A stretch of 61,412 nucleotides of DNA from Methylococcaceae bacterium (GCA_030626845.1 DAOUTG010000006.1:1-61412); one strand, 5' to 3'. Shown: positions 17,977-28,687, numbered from the stretch's first letter. Program-made: numbers and translations. The notes: generated by a model from the letters alone, not told the origin.

Positions 17977-19386
17977 TTATAAGCTATAGTACATATCAAA
18001 TTCAACAGGATGAGTACTCATGCGTAAACGAGTAACTTCTTCCATTTTTAAATCAATATAAGCATCAATAGTATCATCGGTAAATACCCCACCGCGCGTT
18101 AAAAATTCACGATCTTCATCTAATGCTTTTAACGCTTCATCAAAAGAAAAGGCAACTTGTGGAATGGCTTTTTCTTCTTCTGGTGGTAAGTCATACAGAT
18201 CTTTATCCATTGCATCACCAGGGTGAATTTTATTTTGGATGCCATCAAGACCTGCCATTAACATCGCAGAAAAACATAAATAAGGATTTGCCGTTGAATC
18301 ACCAAAACGTAATTCAATGCGACGACCCTTAGGGTTATTCACAAAAGGAATACGAATAGAGGCTGAACGATTACGAGCGGAATAAGCTAACATAACAGGG
18401 GCTTCAAAACCTGGAACGAGACGTTTATAACTATTTGTTGAAGCATTAGCAAAAGCATTTAATGCTTTCGCATGTTTAATAATGCCCCCAATATAGAATA
18501 AGGCAGTTTCAGATAAGCCACCGTATAAATCACCTGAAAATAAATTTTCGCCATCTTTAACTAAAGATTGATGAACATGCATTCCATTACCATTATCACC
18601 GACTAAAGGCTTAGGCATAAAGGTCGCTGTTTTTCCATAAGCATGAGCGATTTGGGCAACCACATATTTTAATTCTAAAACTTCATCGGCTTTTTTAATT
18701 AAGGTATTAAATTTTACCCCAATTTCACACTGACCTGCGGTCGCTACTTCATGATGATGAACTTCTGTTTCCATACCCATTTCTTCTAAAACAGAACACA
18801 TCGCAGAGCGCATGTCTTGTAGAGAATCAACAGGCGGTACAGGGAAATAGCCGCCTTTTATACCAGGACGATGACCAATATTACCATCTTCATAGGTTTT
18901 TTCAGAGTTCCAACCCGCCTCTTCTGAATCTACTTTATAAAAAGAATTACCCATGGTTTCACCCCAACGTACATCGTCAAAGATGAAAAATTCATTTTCA
19001 GGCCCAAAAAGTGCCGTGTCAGCAATTCCTGTTGATTGCATATAATTTTCTGCACGACGCGCAATTGAACGAGGATCACGTTCATACCCTTGCATATCAT
19101 TAGGTTCAATGATGTCACAACGTAAGATTAACGTGGTTTCATCAAAGAAAGGATCAAGAACGGCAGAACTTGGATCTGGCATTAAAATCATGTCAGATTC
19201 ATTAATGCCTTTCCAACCTGCAACTGATGAACCATCGAACATGTTGCCATCTTCAAAAGTATCTTCATCAATGCTATGGGCTGGAAAAGTAACGTGTTGT
19301 TCTTTACCGCGTGTGTCACAAAAACGAAAGTCAACATATTTGACATCGTTTTCTTCAATCATTTTTAAAACATTTTCTACTGACAT
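17977..19386 (-). CDS. glnA: Glutamine synthetase type I
   Basis: ATP-dependent amidation of glutamate with ammonium; dodecameric cytoplasmic enzyme. At 469 residues it is the normal GlnA length. Signature blocks are visible: [17 protein letters not shown] near the N-terminus, the [16 protein letters not shown] metal/ATP block, [19 protein letters not shown], and the adenylylation Tyr in [10 protein letters not shown]. That Tyr implies control by GlnE. It leads a glnA-ntrB-ntrC group on the minus strand. The 228 nt upstream hold no sigma-54 box that I can recognise. Confidence 0.98.
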   Translation of the reverse strand: MSVENVLKMIEENDVKYVDFRFCDTRGKEQHVTFPAHSIDEDTFEDGNMFDGSSVAGWKGINESDMILMPDPSSAVLDPFFDETTLILRCDIIEPNDMQGYERDPRSIARRAENYMQSTGIADTALFGPENEFFIFDDVRWGETMGNSFYKVDSEEAGWNSEKTYEDGNIGHRPGIKGGYFPVPPVDSLQDMRSAMCSVLEEMGMETEVHHHEVATAGQCEIGVKFNTLIKKADEVLELKYVVAQIAHAYGKTATFMPKPLVGDNGNGMHVHQSLVKDGENLFSGDLYGGLSETALFYIGGIIKHAKALNAFANASTNSYKRLVPGFEAPVMLAYSARNRSASIRIPFVNNPKGRRIELRFGDSTANPYLCFSAMLMAGLDGIQNKIHPGDAMDKDLYDLPPEEEKAIPQVAFSFDEALKALDEDREFLTRGGVFTDDTIDAYIDLKMEEVTRLRMSTHPVEFDMYYSL

Positions 19387-19614
19387 TAGTCAAAATACTC
19401 CCAAGTATAATTATTATCGTGATACTAAAATTTAAACGAAAATAACATAACATTAATTAAGTTAAATTACTATAAAAAACAGAACTTCCTTTTTAATGCA
19501 AGATAATCAAAGTTAAGGAATGAGCCTTTGATAACCCCCGAAACTTTTTATAATATTTATTTTTCTGCCTGCTCTAAGTGGGTAGCTGTAAATATGAACG
19601 TTATGTCAATCAAT

Positions 19615-20802
19615 TTAAAAAGTTACAATCATATCCATGGCTAAAGAAATTTCATCATTTTCATTACCATTGTCGTAAACATTGCCTGCACCATTAGCAT
19701 CTGCCCAGTCATAGCGGACTTCTGGACGAAATTTTAACCATGAAATAGGGCTATAGTTAACACCAGCAGAAACCGCGTAGTAGTTAGCACCATAGCTACC
19801 AGAAACACGTCCATCACTGTCGCTAAACCATTCACCACGTAAGCCAAGACCTACTTTATCATTGACATCATAAGTTAGATATTGATTAATGCCGTACCAA
19901 TCTGAATCATCACCCGCCCCTGCGCCATTTTCTTGTGTTCCAAAGTCATGTTGAAAGACGTAATGTAAATTGTCATTAAAGTCGTGTGAAATCACTACGC
20001 TGTACATCGTGGTGTTTTGCGCTATAGAGTCATCGCCATTTTCACCCGTAATTAAGGAAACCGCTGCCGATGTTTTTTCGTCATCACTCGTCCAGCTAGC
20101 CCCCCCTAAGAAACTCCAATCCCCACCATTTCTATCGAAGTTATCCCAACCAGTTACTGCACCCGCAGAGACTGAAATATTATCGTTGACTTTATAAGTT
20201 AATAATGCACCGCTATGGGTAAAGGGTTCAGCGTAAAGCATGGTGTAAGCATGTGAATAAAAAAAGTTGTCAGGTGCGGTAACAACTTCATAGCCGATGT
20301 TAGTATAGAAATGGCCTATTTTTGCAGTAAGACCGTTACCAATAGGTGCAAAAATTTCTGCGTATGCTTGAGGAAAGGCTATATCATACTCATTAAAGGT
20401 TTTATTGCCTGTTGAGCCAAGAATCTGGTTATCAAAGCCTGTTGCGTGAGTATTTCTTGCATCCGCCCCAAACATAAAATCAATACGTCCTCCAATATCC
20501 CAAGCGTTACCTTCAGTATTAACGGCACGTTCAATGAACAAATTCAGCTGATTTAATTGAAATTCATTATTACGATCATTAAAACTAATTGGCGCATTTG
20601 ATTGGTGATCACCATTGTGTGAGGCATAAGTAATCCCTGCTGAAGCCCACCCACCCACTTCAATACCCCTGTTTTTTAATGCTTGAGCATCATTAATATT
20701 CGTCCCTGTTAGTGATTCAATTGCACCCGCAGCAAATAAATTAGCACTGACCATTAATAATGCGCCACTGATTATAACAGTGGTGAAGGGGGTTTTTATC
20801 AT
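19615..20802 (-). CDS. Outer-membrane beta-barrel porin (BBP2-like)
   Basis: 395-residue secreted barrel. I choose ATG 20802 because TTGGAG precedes it and a clear signal peptide follows (MIKTPFTTVI through NLFAAGA); the frame stays open upstream without a plausible start. The mature part has alternating aromatic strands, many Asp/Asn/Gly turns (for example GDDSDWYGINQYL) and a terminal Phe (MDMIVTF), as in outer-membrane porins of the OmpL/BBP2 group. It is divergent from glnK-amt and has its own sigma-54-like promoter, so it probably serves ammonium or small nitrogen-solute entry under nitrogen limitation. Confidence 0.85.
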   Translation of the reverse strand: MIKTPFTTVIISGALLMVSANLFAAGAIESLTGTNINDAQALKNRGIEVGGWASAGITYASHNGDHQSNAPISFNDRNNEFQLNQLNLFIERAVNTEGNAWDIGGRIDFMFGADARNTHATGFDNQILGSTGNKTFNEYDIAFPQAYAEIFAPIGNGLTAKIGHFYTNIGYEVVTAPDNFFYSHAYTMLYAEPFTHSGALLTYKVNDNISVSAGAVTGWDNFDRNGGDWSFLGGASWTSDDEKTSAAVSLITGENGDDSIAQNTTMYSVVISHDFNDNLHYVFQHDFGTQENGAGAGDDSDWYGINQYLTYDVNDKVGLGLRGEWFSDSDGRVSGSYGANYYAVSAGVNYSPISWLKFRPEVRYDWADANGAGNVYDNGNENDEISLAMDMIVTF

Positions 20803-20954
20803 TCGATTATCTCCAAAAAAACGATTAAAGTTGTTGATAATATCAGCATATTTCATGCCAGATTTAATATTATTGGAAAGCAAGGGGCGAGAGGATTTAT
20901 TTTTAAACAACAGTTGTTGTTTTTGCACAACTATGAAGTGATGCTTTATTTATA

Positions 20955-20971
20955 CGCATCATTTTAGTGCA
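20955..20971. promoter_or_regulatory. NtrC-binding-site-like dyad
   Basis: CGCATCATTTTAGTGCA matches the NtrC consensus TGCACCATTTTGGTGCA at 14 of 17 positions. It lies about 160 nt upstream of the glnK -24 element, a normal enhancer distance. Confidence 0.5.
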
Positions 20972-21064
20972 ACAGAGCAATGTAAACGCTTAAATTTAAA
21001 GAATGTTTGATGGGTAAAATTAAAAAATAAAAATTAAATCGTTCGTGACCACTTATTCAGCCAT

Positions 21065-21081
21065 AAGCAACTTAACTGCCT
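21065..21081 (-). promoter_or_regulatory. Sigma-54 promoter toward porin
   Basis: Minus-strand AGGCAGTTAAGTTGCTT: the GG and GC are 12 nt apart, with a full TTGC at -12. The predicted start near 21055 would give a leader of about 250 nt to the porin ATG. Confidence 0.55.
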
Positions 21082-21112
21082 TTCAAGCTGAATGGTTTGG
21101 TGTTTTAATTAA

Positions 21113-21130
21113 TTGGCACACTCTATGCTT
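21113..21130 (+). promoter_or_regulatory. Sigma-54 promoter of glnK1-amt1
   Basis: TTGGCACACTCTATGCTT: a consensus TTGGCAC at -24 and ATGC at -12, with GG and GC 12 nt apart. The predicted start is near 21140; AGAGGA ribosome site and ATG follow at 21155 and 21167. Confidence 0.8.
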
Positions 21131-21163
21131 CACTACTTTCAGAAAATACTAACCAGAGGATAA

Positions 21164-21505
<342 letters not shown>

Positions 21506-21524
21506 AATAACGACGAGGTAAGTT

Positions 21525-22796
21525 ATGGAACAAGTCATTGAACTAAGTTACGCACTGGATACTTTTTATTTATTGATGAGTGGTGCGTTTGTCATGTGGA
21601 TGGCAGCAGGTTTTGCTATGTTAGAGGCAGGGTTAGTCCGTGCTAAAAATACCACAGAAATTTTAACCAAAAATATCGCTTTATTTGCTATCGCCTGTGT
21701 GATGTATTTATTGGTTGGTTATAATATTATGTATCCTGCTGAGGCGGTTAATAGTATCTGGCCAGGTATTAGCTTTTTATTAGGTGCAGATAATACAGCC
21801 GCCGAAGTTATTATGGTCAATGGAGACTCAGACCCTGATAATAATAGCGTTTATTCAAACATGGCAGATTTTTTCTTCCAAGTTGTGTTTGTAGCAACGG
21901 CGATGTCAATTGTCTCTGGCGCTGTTGCAGAACGGATGAAGCTTTGGGCATTTTTAGCCTTTTCAGTCGTCATGACAGGGTTTATTTATCCATTGCAAGG
22001 TTACTGGAAATGGGGTGGCGGTTTTCTTGATGGCTTAGGTTTTTATGATTTTGCAGGCTCGGGTGTAGTGCATTTATGTGGTGCAACAGCCGCTTTAGCA
22101 GGGATTATTTTACTCGGCGCGCGTAAAGGAAAATATGATAAAGAGGGGAATATTACCCCAATTCCTGGGTGTAATTTACCTTTAGCCACTTTAGGCACAT
22201 TTATTCTTTGGATGGGCTGGTTTGGTTTTAATGGGGGTTCTCAACTGATTATTTCCAATGTATCCGATGCAAATATCGTAGCGATGGTTTTTGTTAATAC
22301 TAATGCATCAGCCGCAGGGGGTGTTGTTGCCGCTTTAATTGCTGCACATATTTTATTTGGTAAAGCGGATTTATCCATGATTTTAAACGGTGCATTAGCT
22401 GGGTTAGTTGCTATTACCGCAGATCCTGCAAGTCCTAGCCCTTTATTAGCGACTATTATTGGGATGGTGGCAGGCGTTATTGTGGTCTTTTCAATTATTG
22501 GGATTGATAACTTAAAACTTGATGACCCTGTGGGGGCGATTTCAGTTCATGGGGTTGTGGGTATTTGGGGACTGATTGCTGTTTGTTTTTCTAATCCCGA
22601 AGCAACTTTTATTGCCCAATTAACAGGCATTGTTTCTATTATGACTTTTGTTTTTATTGCAAGCTTTGCGACTTGGTATGCTTTTAAACTTATTATAGGT
22701 ATTCGGGTTACGGAAGAAGAAGAATATCATGGGGTTGATTATTCTGAATGTGGAATGGAAGCTTATCCTGAGTTTACTGATAACAGTAAAGGATGA
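21525..22796 (+). CDS. amtB: Ammonium transporter (first Amt paralogue)
   Basis: 423-residue inner-membrane channel/transporter with about eleven helices. The family blocks are clear: FAMLEAGLVRAKNTTEILTK, the first pore His in GSGVVHLCGA, the WMGWFGFNGGS motif and the second pore His in ISVHGVVGIWG. No cleavable signal peptide is seen. The C-terminal tail (GIRVTEEEEYHGVDYSECGM) is the PII-docking type. It differs strongly from the second Amt at 23380, for instance in the Phe-gate region FFFQVVFVATAMS. Confidence 0.96.
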   Translation: MEQVIELSYALDTFYLLMSGAFVMWMAAGFAMLEAGLVRAKNTTEILTKNIALFAIACVMYLLVGYNIMYPAEAVNSIWPGISFLLGADNTAAEVIMVNGDSDPDNNSVYSNMADFFFQVVFVATAMSIVSGAVAERMKLWAFLAFSVVMTGFIYPLQGYWKWGGGFLDGLGFYDFAGSGVVHLCGATAALAGIILLGARKGKYDKEGNITPIPGCNLPLATLGTFILWMGWFGFNGGSQLIISNVSDANIVAMVFVNTNASAAGGVVAALIAAHILFGKADLSMILNGALAGLVAITADPASPSPLLATIIGMVAGVIVVFSIIGIDNLKLDDPVGAISVHGVVGIWGLIAVCFSNPEATFIAQLTGIVSIMTFVFIASFATWYAFKLIIGIRVTEEEEYHGVDYSECGMEAYPEFTDNSKG

Positions 22797-22814
22797 TTTA
22801 AGAGCATAAAAAAT

Positions 22815-22879
22815 AGAAGTATCACTTCTTTTATTAAGTAATAAAACTCTGTCAATATTTATCCTTGTCAGAGTTTTTT
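22815..22879 (+). terminator. Double hairpin terminator after amt1
   Basis: A small hairpin AGAAGT-ATC-ACTTCT followed by TTTT (22815-22833), then a 9-bp stem AAAACTCTG/CAGAGTTTT with a T run (22843-22879). Together they should separate the two glnK-amt pairs. Confidence 0.8.
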
Positions 22880-22963
22880 GCATTAAAAAAATAGCTTCTA
22901 TTAAGCTAAAAATAACTTACAAATGTTCAGCTTGATTGTATGTTGATTAATAATTCACTATGA

Positions 22964-23359
<396 letters not shown>

Positions 23360-23379
23360 ACCGCTAATTCAAAATAGAA

Positions 23380-24660
23380 ATGAAAAATATAAAAATACTT
23401 TTAAGTTTACTACTAATACCTAGTTTCGTAGAAGCCAGTGAATTAAATGCAGCAAATACGGCTTGGGTTTTAACCTCAACTGCATTAGTGTTATTTATGA
23501 CCTTACCTGGTTTGTCTTTATTTTATGCAGGCTTGGTGAGAAGTAAAAACGTGCTTTCCGTATTAATGCAATGCTTTGCAATTACTTGTTTGGTGTCAAT
23601 ATTATGGTTAGCAGGTGTTTATAGCTTTATTTTTGCAGAGGGGGGGAATTTACAGGCTATCATAGGCGGGGCATCTAAACTATTTATAAGTAATGTAACC
23701 ATAAATTCATTAACGGGTGATATTCCTGAAGTTGTATTTTTTATGTTTCAGATGACCTTTGCAATTATTACCCCTGCGCTTATTATTGGTGGTTTTGCTG
23801 AAAGAATGAAATTTTCGGCCATGTTATGGTTTACTGCATTGTGGCTGATTTTAGTTTATATGCCGATTTGTCATTGGATTTGGGGGGGTGGTTGGCTTGC
23901 TGAATTAGGCGTTAAAGATTTTGCTGGGGGAATTGTTATTCATGTTAATGCAGGGGTTGCCGCTTTAGTTACAGCGCTGGTTTTGGGTAATCGTAAAGGA
24001 TTTCCTACAACATCAATGCAACCACATAATATGCCAATGGTGGTTACAGGGGCTGGAATGCTTTGGGTTGGTTGGTTTGGTTTCAATGGCGGTAGTTCAT
24101 TAACCTCAGATGGTGCGGCGGGCATGGCTATTTTAGTGACCCATATTGCAGCCGCCGCAGGGGCTTTAACTTGGATGACTATTGAATGGTTACGTTTTGG
24201 AAAACCGAGTGTTTTAGGTATTGTAACAGGCATGGTAGCAGGTTTAGGAACAATAACACCTGCATCGGGTTATGTAGGACCTGCGGGGGCATTAGCAATT
24301 GGTATTATTGCAGGAATTGCCTGTTTTTATGCCACGCAATATATTAAACGTACCTTAAAAATTGATGATTCGTTGGATGTTTTTCCTGTGCATGGGGTTG
24401 GTGGTATTATTGGTTCAATTTTAACAGGTGTATTTGCTGCTGAAAGTTTGGGGGGATTAGGACTAGGTGAGGTTTCAATGTCCTCACAAGTGGGTGTACA
24501 AATTTTAGCCGTTGTTGTTACTATCATTTGGAGTGCTTTATTTAGTTATGGCATTTTAAAGCTACTGGATAAAGTGATTGGTATTCGTGTCACGGGTGAT
24601 GAAGAAGTTGAAGGACTTGATATCGTTTTACATGAAGAAACGGGGTATCATAACCTTTAA
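23380..24660 (+). CDS. amtB: Ammonium transporter AmtB type (second Amt paralogue)
   Basis: 426 residues. Unlike the first Amt it has an N-terminal signal-like helix (KILLSLLLIPSFVEASE), as in E. coli AmtB. The Phe-gate block MFQMTFAIITPALIIGGFAER is canonical. The twin pore His are in VIHVNAGVAAL and FPVHGVGGIIG. The C-terminal GIRVTGDEEVEGLDIVLHEE is the classical PII-interacting tail. It ends before a perfect 26-bp palindrome and is convergent with yaiI. Confidence 0.97.
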   Translation: MKNIKILLSLLLIPSFVEASELNAANTAWVLTSTALVLFMTLPGLSLFYAGLVRSKNVLSVLMQCFAITCLVSILWLAGVYSFIFAEGGNLQAIIGGASKLFISNVTINSLTGDIPEVVFFMFQMTFAIITPALIIGGFAERMKFSAMLWFTALWLILVYMPICHWIWGGGWLAELGVKDFAGGIVIHVNAGVAALVTALVLGNRKGFPTTSMQPHNMPMVVTGAGMLWVGWFGFNGGSSLTSDGAAGMAILVTHIAAAAGALTWMTIEWLRFGKPSVLGIVTGMVAGLGTITPASGYVGPAGALAIGIIAGIACFYATQYIKRTLKIDDSLDVFPVHGVGGIIGSILTGVFAAESLGGLGLGEVSMSSQVGVQILAVVVTIIWSALFSYGILKLLDKVIGIRVTGDEEVEGLDIVLHEETGYHNL

Positions 24661-24692
24661 AAATAATCTCTATAGACGATCAAAATATAACA

Positions 24693-24718
24693 GGAGTCCA
24701 AAACATGTTTTGGACTCC
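24693..24718. repeat. 26-bp perfect palindrome, copy A
   Basis: GGAGTCCAAAACA followed by its exact complement TGTTTTGGACTCC. It sits between convergent amtB and yaiI, followed by AAATATTTTG. It could terminate transcription from both sides. Confidence 0.9.
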
Positions 24719-24732
24719 AAATATTTTGTTAT

Positions 24733-25206
24733 CTATAGAACCTTGCTGTTTACTGATACTTTTTTAGCTTTGTTTAATAAAGTATCTAAATGGTTCGCAA
24801 AAGCTTTTCGTTCGCTTTGGCTGAAAGGGGCTTGCCCCCCTGTATCTATGCCACTGCCACGTAAAGTATCCATTAAATCTCTCATTGTCAAGCGTGCTTT
24901 AATATCATCAGCAGAATACAGTTCACCACGCGGATTAAGTGCGTGGGCTTTCTTTTCAATAACTTCTGCAGCTAAAGGAATATCGCTGGTAATAACAAGA
25001 TCACCTGTTTCAAGTCTTTTAATAATTTCATTATCCGCACTATCAAATCCTAATGATACTTGAAGAAATTTGATATGACGTGAAGGGGGAATATGTAAAG
25101 GATGATTAGCCACAAGTGTCATTAGTATTCCTGTTCGTTCAGCAGCTTTGAAGAGAATATTTTTAACCACAACAGGACAAGCATCTGCATCAACCCATAT
25201 TTTCAT
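24733..25206 (-). CDS. yaiI: YaiI/YqxD family protein (DUF188)
   Basis: 157 residues, the usual length. Diagnostic segments: [17 protein letters not shown] at the start, GFDSADNEI (about 52-60), [13 protein letters not shown] (about 70-82), NPRGELYS and [18 protein letters not shown]. The conserved acidic residues resemble a PIN/NYN-like nuclease fold. The biological role of the family is not established. It stands alone, convergent with amtB. Confidence 0.93.
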   Translation of the reverse strand: MKIWVDADACPVVVKNILFKAAERTGILMTLVANHPLHIPPSRHIKFLQVSLGFDSADNEIIKRLETGDLVITSDIPLAAEVIEKKAHALNPRGELYSADDIKARLTMRDLMDTLRGSGIDTGGQAPFSQSERKAFANHLDTLLNKAKKVSVNSKVL

Positions 25207-25306
25207 TTTATTATCCCTTTTTCCCTTTTTTCAGTTGTTTTGACCGTATGAATCTCATTATATTTAGTCTATTCTTGATGTTTCATCAATAAATATATCA
25301 ACGAAA

Positions 25307-26959
25307 TTACTTACTATCACGCAAAGAAACCGTACGATTTAAAACTAATTTTTCCGCACGACTATCACTATCAACACAAAAATATGCACAGCGTTCAAAT
25401 TGGTAGCGTGTTTCAGGTTTTGCATTTGCAAGACTTGCTTCTACTCGACTATCACTTAAAATTTCTAATGAATTTGGGTTTAGGGTTTCCAAAAAATGCG
25501 ATTGAGCTTCTGGATTTGCTTCTGTAAATAAAGGCGCGTATAAACGTAATTCGGCAGGAATTGAATGTTGCTCTGATACCCAATGAATAACACCTTTAAC
25601 TTTACGTCCTTCGGGTTTTTTTCCTAAGGTTACTTTGTCATAACTACAACGTAATTCAATCACATTACCTGCCGTATCGGTTATAACTTTTTCACATTTA
25701 ATAACATACGCACCACGTAAACGGACTTCGCCCCCTTCAATCAAACGTTTAAATTTAGGCGGCGGAACTAAAGAAAAATCTTCTTGTTCAATTAATATTA
25801 TCTTAGAAAAAGGAATTTCTCGTGTTCCCATTTCCTCTTTTTGTGGATGATTTTTTGCTGTTAATAACTCAACTTGCTCATCAGGATAGTTTTCAATCAC
25901 TACGCGTAAAGGTTTTAATACAGCCATTGCACGCGGCGCATTTTCATTCAAATCATCCCTAATGCAACTTTCTAAGGCGGCCATTTTAATCCACGCATCT
26001 TTTTTGGTAATGCCAATACGCTCACAAAAATCACGAATGGAGTCAGGGGTAAAACCTCGGCGACGTAATCCTGCAATGGTTGGCATTCTAGGATCATCCC
26101 AACCTTTTACATGATTTTCTATAACTAATTGTGCAAGTTTACGTTTACTCATGACCGTGTATTCAAGTTGTAAACGTGCAAATTCAATTTGTTGTGGATG
26201 ACAAGGCGTTTGTAATTTGTCTAAAATCCAGTCATATAGCGGTCGATGATCTTCAAATTCTAAAGTACATAGGGAATGCGTAATCCCTTCAATCGCATCA
26301 GAAATACAATGGGTATAATCATACATTGGGTATAAACACCAATCTCCGCCTGTTCTATGATGATGAGTACGGCGAATTCGATATAAAGTAGGATCACGCA
26401 TATTAATATTGGGCGATGCCATGTCAATTTTAGCGCGTAAAACATATTTACCATCTTCAAATTCACCTTCTCGCATCCGTTTAAATAAATCTAAACTTTT
26501 GGCAATAGGACGATTTCTATCAGGGCTTTCTTTTCCCTCTTCAGTTAAAGAACCCCGATAAGCACGGATTTCTTCTGCTGATAAGCTATCAACATACGCT
26601 AAGTTCTGATTAATTAATTGCACGGCATAATCATAAAGCGGGTCGAAATAATCGGAGGAATGATATTCCGCTGTCCATTGAAATCCTAACCATTGCACAT
26701 CTTTTTCAATGGATTGCATAAATTCGATACTTTCTTTTTCTGGGTTAGTATCGTCAAAACGTAAATTACAAGTTCCTTGATTTTCTTGGGCAATACCAAA
26801 ATTAAGGCAAATAGATTTTGCATGACCTATATGTAAAAAACCATTAGGTTCTGGTGGAAAACGGGTGGCAATTTTGCCGTTATGTTTATTTATTGCTAAA
26901 TCGTTGCTAACAATTTGACGAATAAAATTTGCAGAAGGTTGATTTTCTGGTGTGGACAT
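25307..26959 (-). CDS. glnS: Glutaminyl-tRNA synthetase
   Basis: Class I synthetase, 550 residues (E. coli GlnS 554). The HIGH motif is [13 protein letters not shown] and the KMSKS-like motif is [10 protein letters not shown]; the FDDTNPEKE and [14 protein letters not shown] blocks are typical. Direct charging of tRNA-Gln supports a gamma- or betaproteobacterial host. Single gene; 145 nt upstream contain no recognised feature. Confidence 0.97.
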   Translation of the reverse strand: MSTPENQPSANFIRQIVSNDLAINKHNGKIATRFPPEPNGFLHIGHAKSICLNFGIAQENQGTCNLRFDDTNPEKESIEFMQSIEKDVQWLGFQWTAEYHSSDYFDPLYDYAVQLINQNLAYVDSLSAEEIRAYRGSLTEEGKESPDRNRPIAKSLDLFKRMREGEFEDGKYVLRAKIDMASPNINMRDPTLYRIRRTHHHRTGGDWCLYPMYDYTHCISDAIEGITHSLCTLEFEDHRPLYDWILDKLQTPCHPQQIEFARLQLEYTVMSKRKLAQLVIENHVKGWDDPRMPTIAGLRRRGFTPDSIRDFCERIGITKKDAWIKMAALESCIRDDLNENAPRAMAVLKPLRVVIENYPDEQVELLTAKNHPQKEEMGTREIPFSKIILIEQEDFSLVPPPKFKRLIEGGEVRLRGAYVIKCEKVITDTAGNVIELRCSYDKVTLGKKPEGRKVKGVIHWVSEQHSIPAELRLYAPLFTEANPEAQSHFLETLNPNSLEILSDSRVEASLANAKPETRYQFERCAYFCVDSDSRAEKLVLNRTVSLRDSK

Positions 26960-27104
26960 GGGTTTATAAATAAAAATTAAAAATAGAAATGAAGCCTTAG
27001 TTCTGTGAGGTCTATTTTAACGCAGTTCAATAGATGGTGGTGCATATTTATAAAAACTCAGTATTATCAAAGCTTTTACACTCTGTTAAGGAGGATAGTA
27101 TTAA

Positions 27105-27704
27105 TCAAATTTCTTTTTCTGCCAGTGAGATAACCCAGTCAAGCATATCAAATAAATCTTGTAAGTTTCTGGTGCTCACTTGATCTGGCTCTCTGATAAA
27201 CACATTGTTTTCTAATTTACCAAACTCCCACGCTTTACCTGTGGTAACAATACCATAACAAATGGTCGCCCCTTTTTTGGAAGCTGCAACCATTTCAGCT
27301 AATGCTTGAGTCCATCCTTCATCAAATTTATCCTGTTTGGCCTCTATGACACATAGTGGTGGAATTGCCATTTCTTCACTGGTAGTTTCAGGGGCAATTA
27401 AATAATCAGCAGTTCCTGTTAATCCACTTTCTTCATCGACATTAAAAGGTTCTTCAATCCAAAGTTGTAAAGGTTCATGTTTATCAACCACTATATTTAA
27501 AATAGGGGTAATTATTTGATTACATCGAGCCGCTTCATTTTTAAGCGCGGCGGTATTTGATAGCCGCTTCTTAATTTCAATTTGTTTATAATCGGGGACT
27601 TCAATACTATTTTTCTTAACATCTTGTAAAAACCATTTCTTTTTTAGGGTGATGTTAAACGTTTTAGCTACCTGTCCGATTGTTGTAAATTTACCATAGG
27701 GCAT
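27105..27704 (-). CDS. Uncharacterised protein with PD-(D/E)XK-like core
   Basis: 199 residues from ATG 27704, chosen because the longer frame reads back through the glycosyltransferase end. An N-terminal region resembles a specificity or regulatory part. The centre has the order expected of a PD-(D/E)XK nuclease: GTADYLIAP (Asp), then PPLCVIEAKQDKFDEGWTQA (E-x-K), then a helix. Proteins of this kind often appear as solitary genes with no known partner. No methylase or toxin-antitoxin partner is adjacent. Restriction-like or repair roles are possible. Confidence 0.6.
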   Translation of the reverse strand: MPYGKFTTIGQVAKTFNITLKKKWFLQDVKKNSIEVPDYKQIEIKKRLSNTAALKNEAARCNQIITPILNIVVDKHEPLQLWIEEPFNVDEESGLTGTADYLIAPETTSEEMAIPPLCVIEAKQDKFDEGWTQALAEMVAASKKGATICYGIVTTGKAWEFGKLENNVFIREPDQVSTRNLQDLFDMLDWVISLAEKEI

Positions 27705-27717
27705 AATTTGATCTAGC

Positions 27718-28539
27718 TTATTTTGAAAATAAATTAATAAGTTGCTGATAATGAGCAACATCATCTGTTTTACCTCGTTTTAACGCGCCTTTTTGAATTA
27801 TTTTTGCTTTTTTCAATAACATGTCCATTGCTGCTACTTTATTATCTAGCGTTAAATTATTACTGTTAATACTTTTTTCTAAAGCTAAAATTCTAAAACG
27901 ATCCATTCCCCAATATTTTTGTGATAGCTGATCCTCATGTCCCCCATATTTTTTAATTTGAGGGTTTTCTATTAACAATACAGGATAATAAGTAGTGATT
28001 CTCAACCATAAATCATAGTCTTCACAAGTTAGAAAAGCGGGGTCAAATAAACCGACCTGATTAAAAACATCACGGTGAATCATAATTGAAGAAGGTGACA
28101 TTGCACATAAAGGCAGACAATCTTTAAAAATCCAACCTGTAGGTTTCTTATGTTTTTTCATTTGATTAACCCGCACGCCTTTGCGTATCCAAATTTCTTC
28201 GGTATGACACACCTTATAATCAGTATCTTTAAGTGCGGTTATTTGTTGAAAAAGCTTATCTGCTAACCATTCATCATCAGAATCTAAAAAGGCTAACCAT
28301 TGTCCTTTGGCTTGTTTTATTCCTGTATTTCTTGCCGCACTTACCCCTTGATTGGATTGATGAATATAAGTGACTTGTGGAAAATATTGAGCAATGATTG
28401 CTTGAGTATCGTCAGTAGAACCATCATCAATAACAATGACTTCATCCGCGGGAAGGGTTTGGGCGTAAACAGACGCTAAAGCACGGCGTAGTAAATGAGC
28501 GCGATTAAAGCTTGGAATAATAACAGAAATAAAAGTCAC
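27718..28539 (-). CDS. Family 2 glycosyltransferase
   Basis: 273 residues. GT-A fold signatures: ISVIIPSFNRAHLLRRALAS at the start, VIVIDDGSTDDT (about 34-45) and the metal-binding FLDSDDEW (about 84-91). The acceptor-side block TCEDYDLWLR is typical of GT2 enzymes for cell-surface polysaccharide. No other sugar gene is nearby, so the product is unassigned. The 3' end nearly abuts the PD-(D/E)XK gene. Confidence 0.9.
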   Translation of the reverse strand: MTFISVIIPSFNRAHLLRRALASVYAQTLPADEVIVIDDGSTDDTQAIIAQYFPQVTYIHQSNQGVSAARNTGIKQAKGQWLAFLDSDDEWLADKLFQQITALKDTDYKVCHTEEIWIRKGVRVNQMKKHKKPTGWIFKDCLPLCAMSPSSIMIHRDVFNQVGLFDPAFLTCEDYDLWLRITTYYPVLLIENPQIKKYGGHEDQLSQKYWGMDRFRILALEKSINSNNLTLDNKVAAMDMLLKKAKIIQKGALKRGKTDDVAHYQQLINLFSK

Positions 28540-28580
28540 AGAAAAAGTGATATAAAATTAGCGAGGATAAAGCAATGCCA

Positions 28581-28613
28581 CACGCGTAGGTGGGCATAAG
28601 CCACCTACGCGTG
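28581..28613. repeat. 13-bp perfect inverted repeat
   Basis: CACGCGTAGGTGG and its exact complement flank a 7-nt loop GCATAAG. The GC-rich arms stand out in AT-rich DNA. Its core GTAGGTGGGCATA resembles the repeats at 42197 and 47682. It lies between dapB and the glycosyltransferase, without a downstream T run. Confidence 0.85.
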
Positions 28614-28687
28614 CAAATTTTGAACGTTAAGTATTTTTCTAAGAATATTTTGTTAAAGCCACTTAGAAGATAGCTTTTAGACAAAAC

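Noticed and set aside
17977-19600. Sigma-54 promoter for glnA
   Set aside because: I looked for a -24/-12 pair on the minus strand of 19387-19614; TGCAA occurs but with no GTGCCA at the right distance.
24578-25063. Plus-strand open frame opposite yaiI
   Set aside because: It overlaps the amtB end and runs antisense to a well-conserved YaiI protein; composition is not protein-like.
27105-28539. Restriction-modification or toxin-antitoxin island
   Set aside because: The nuclease-like gene has only a glycosyltransferase and glnS as neighbours; no methylase, specificity or antitoxin gene.
28581-28613. Rho-independent terminator
   Set aside because: The stem is strong but neither side is followed by a T run.
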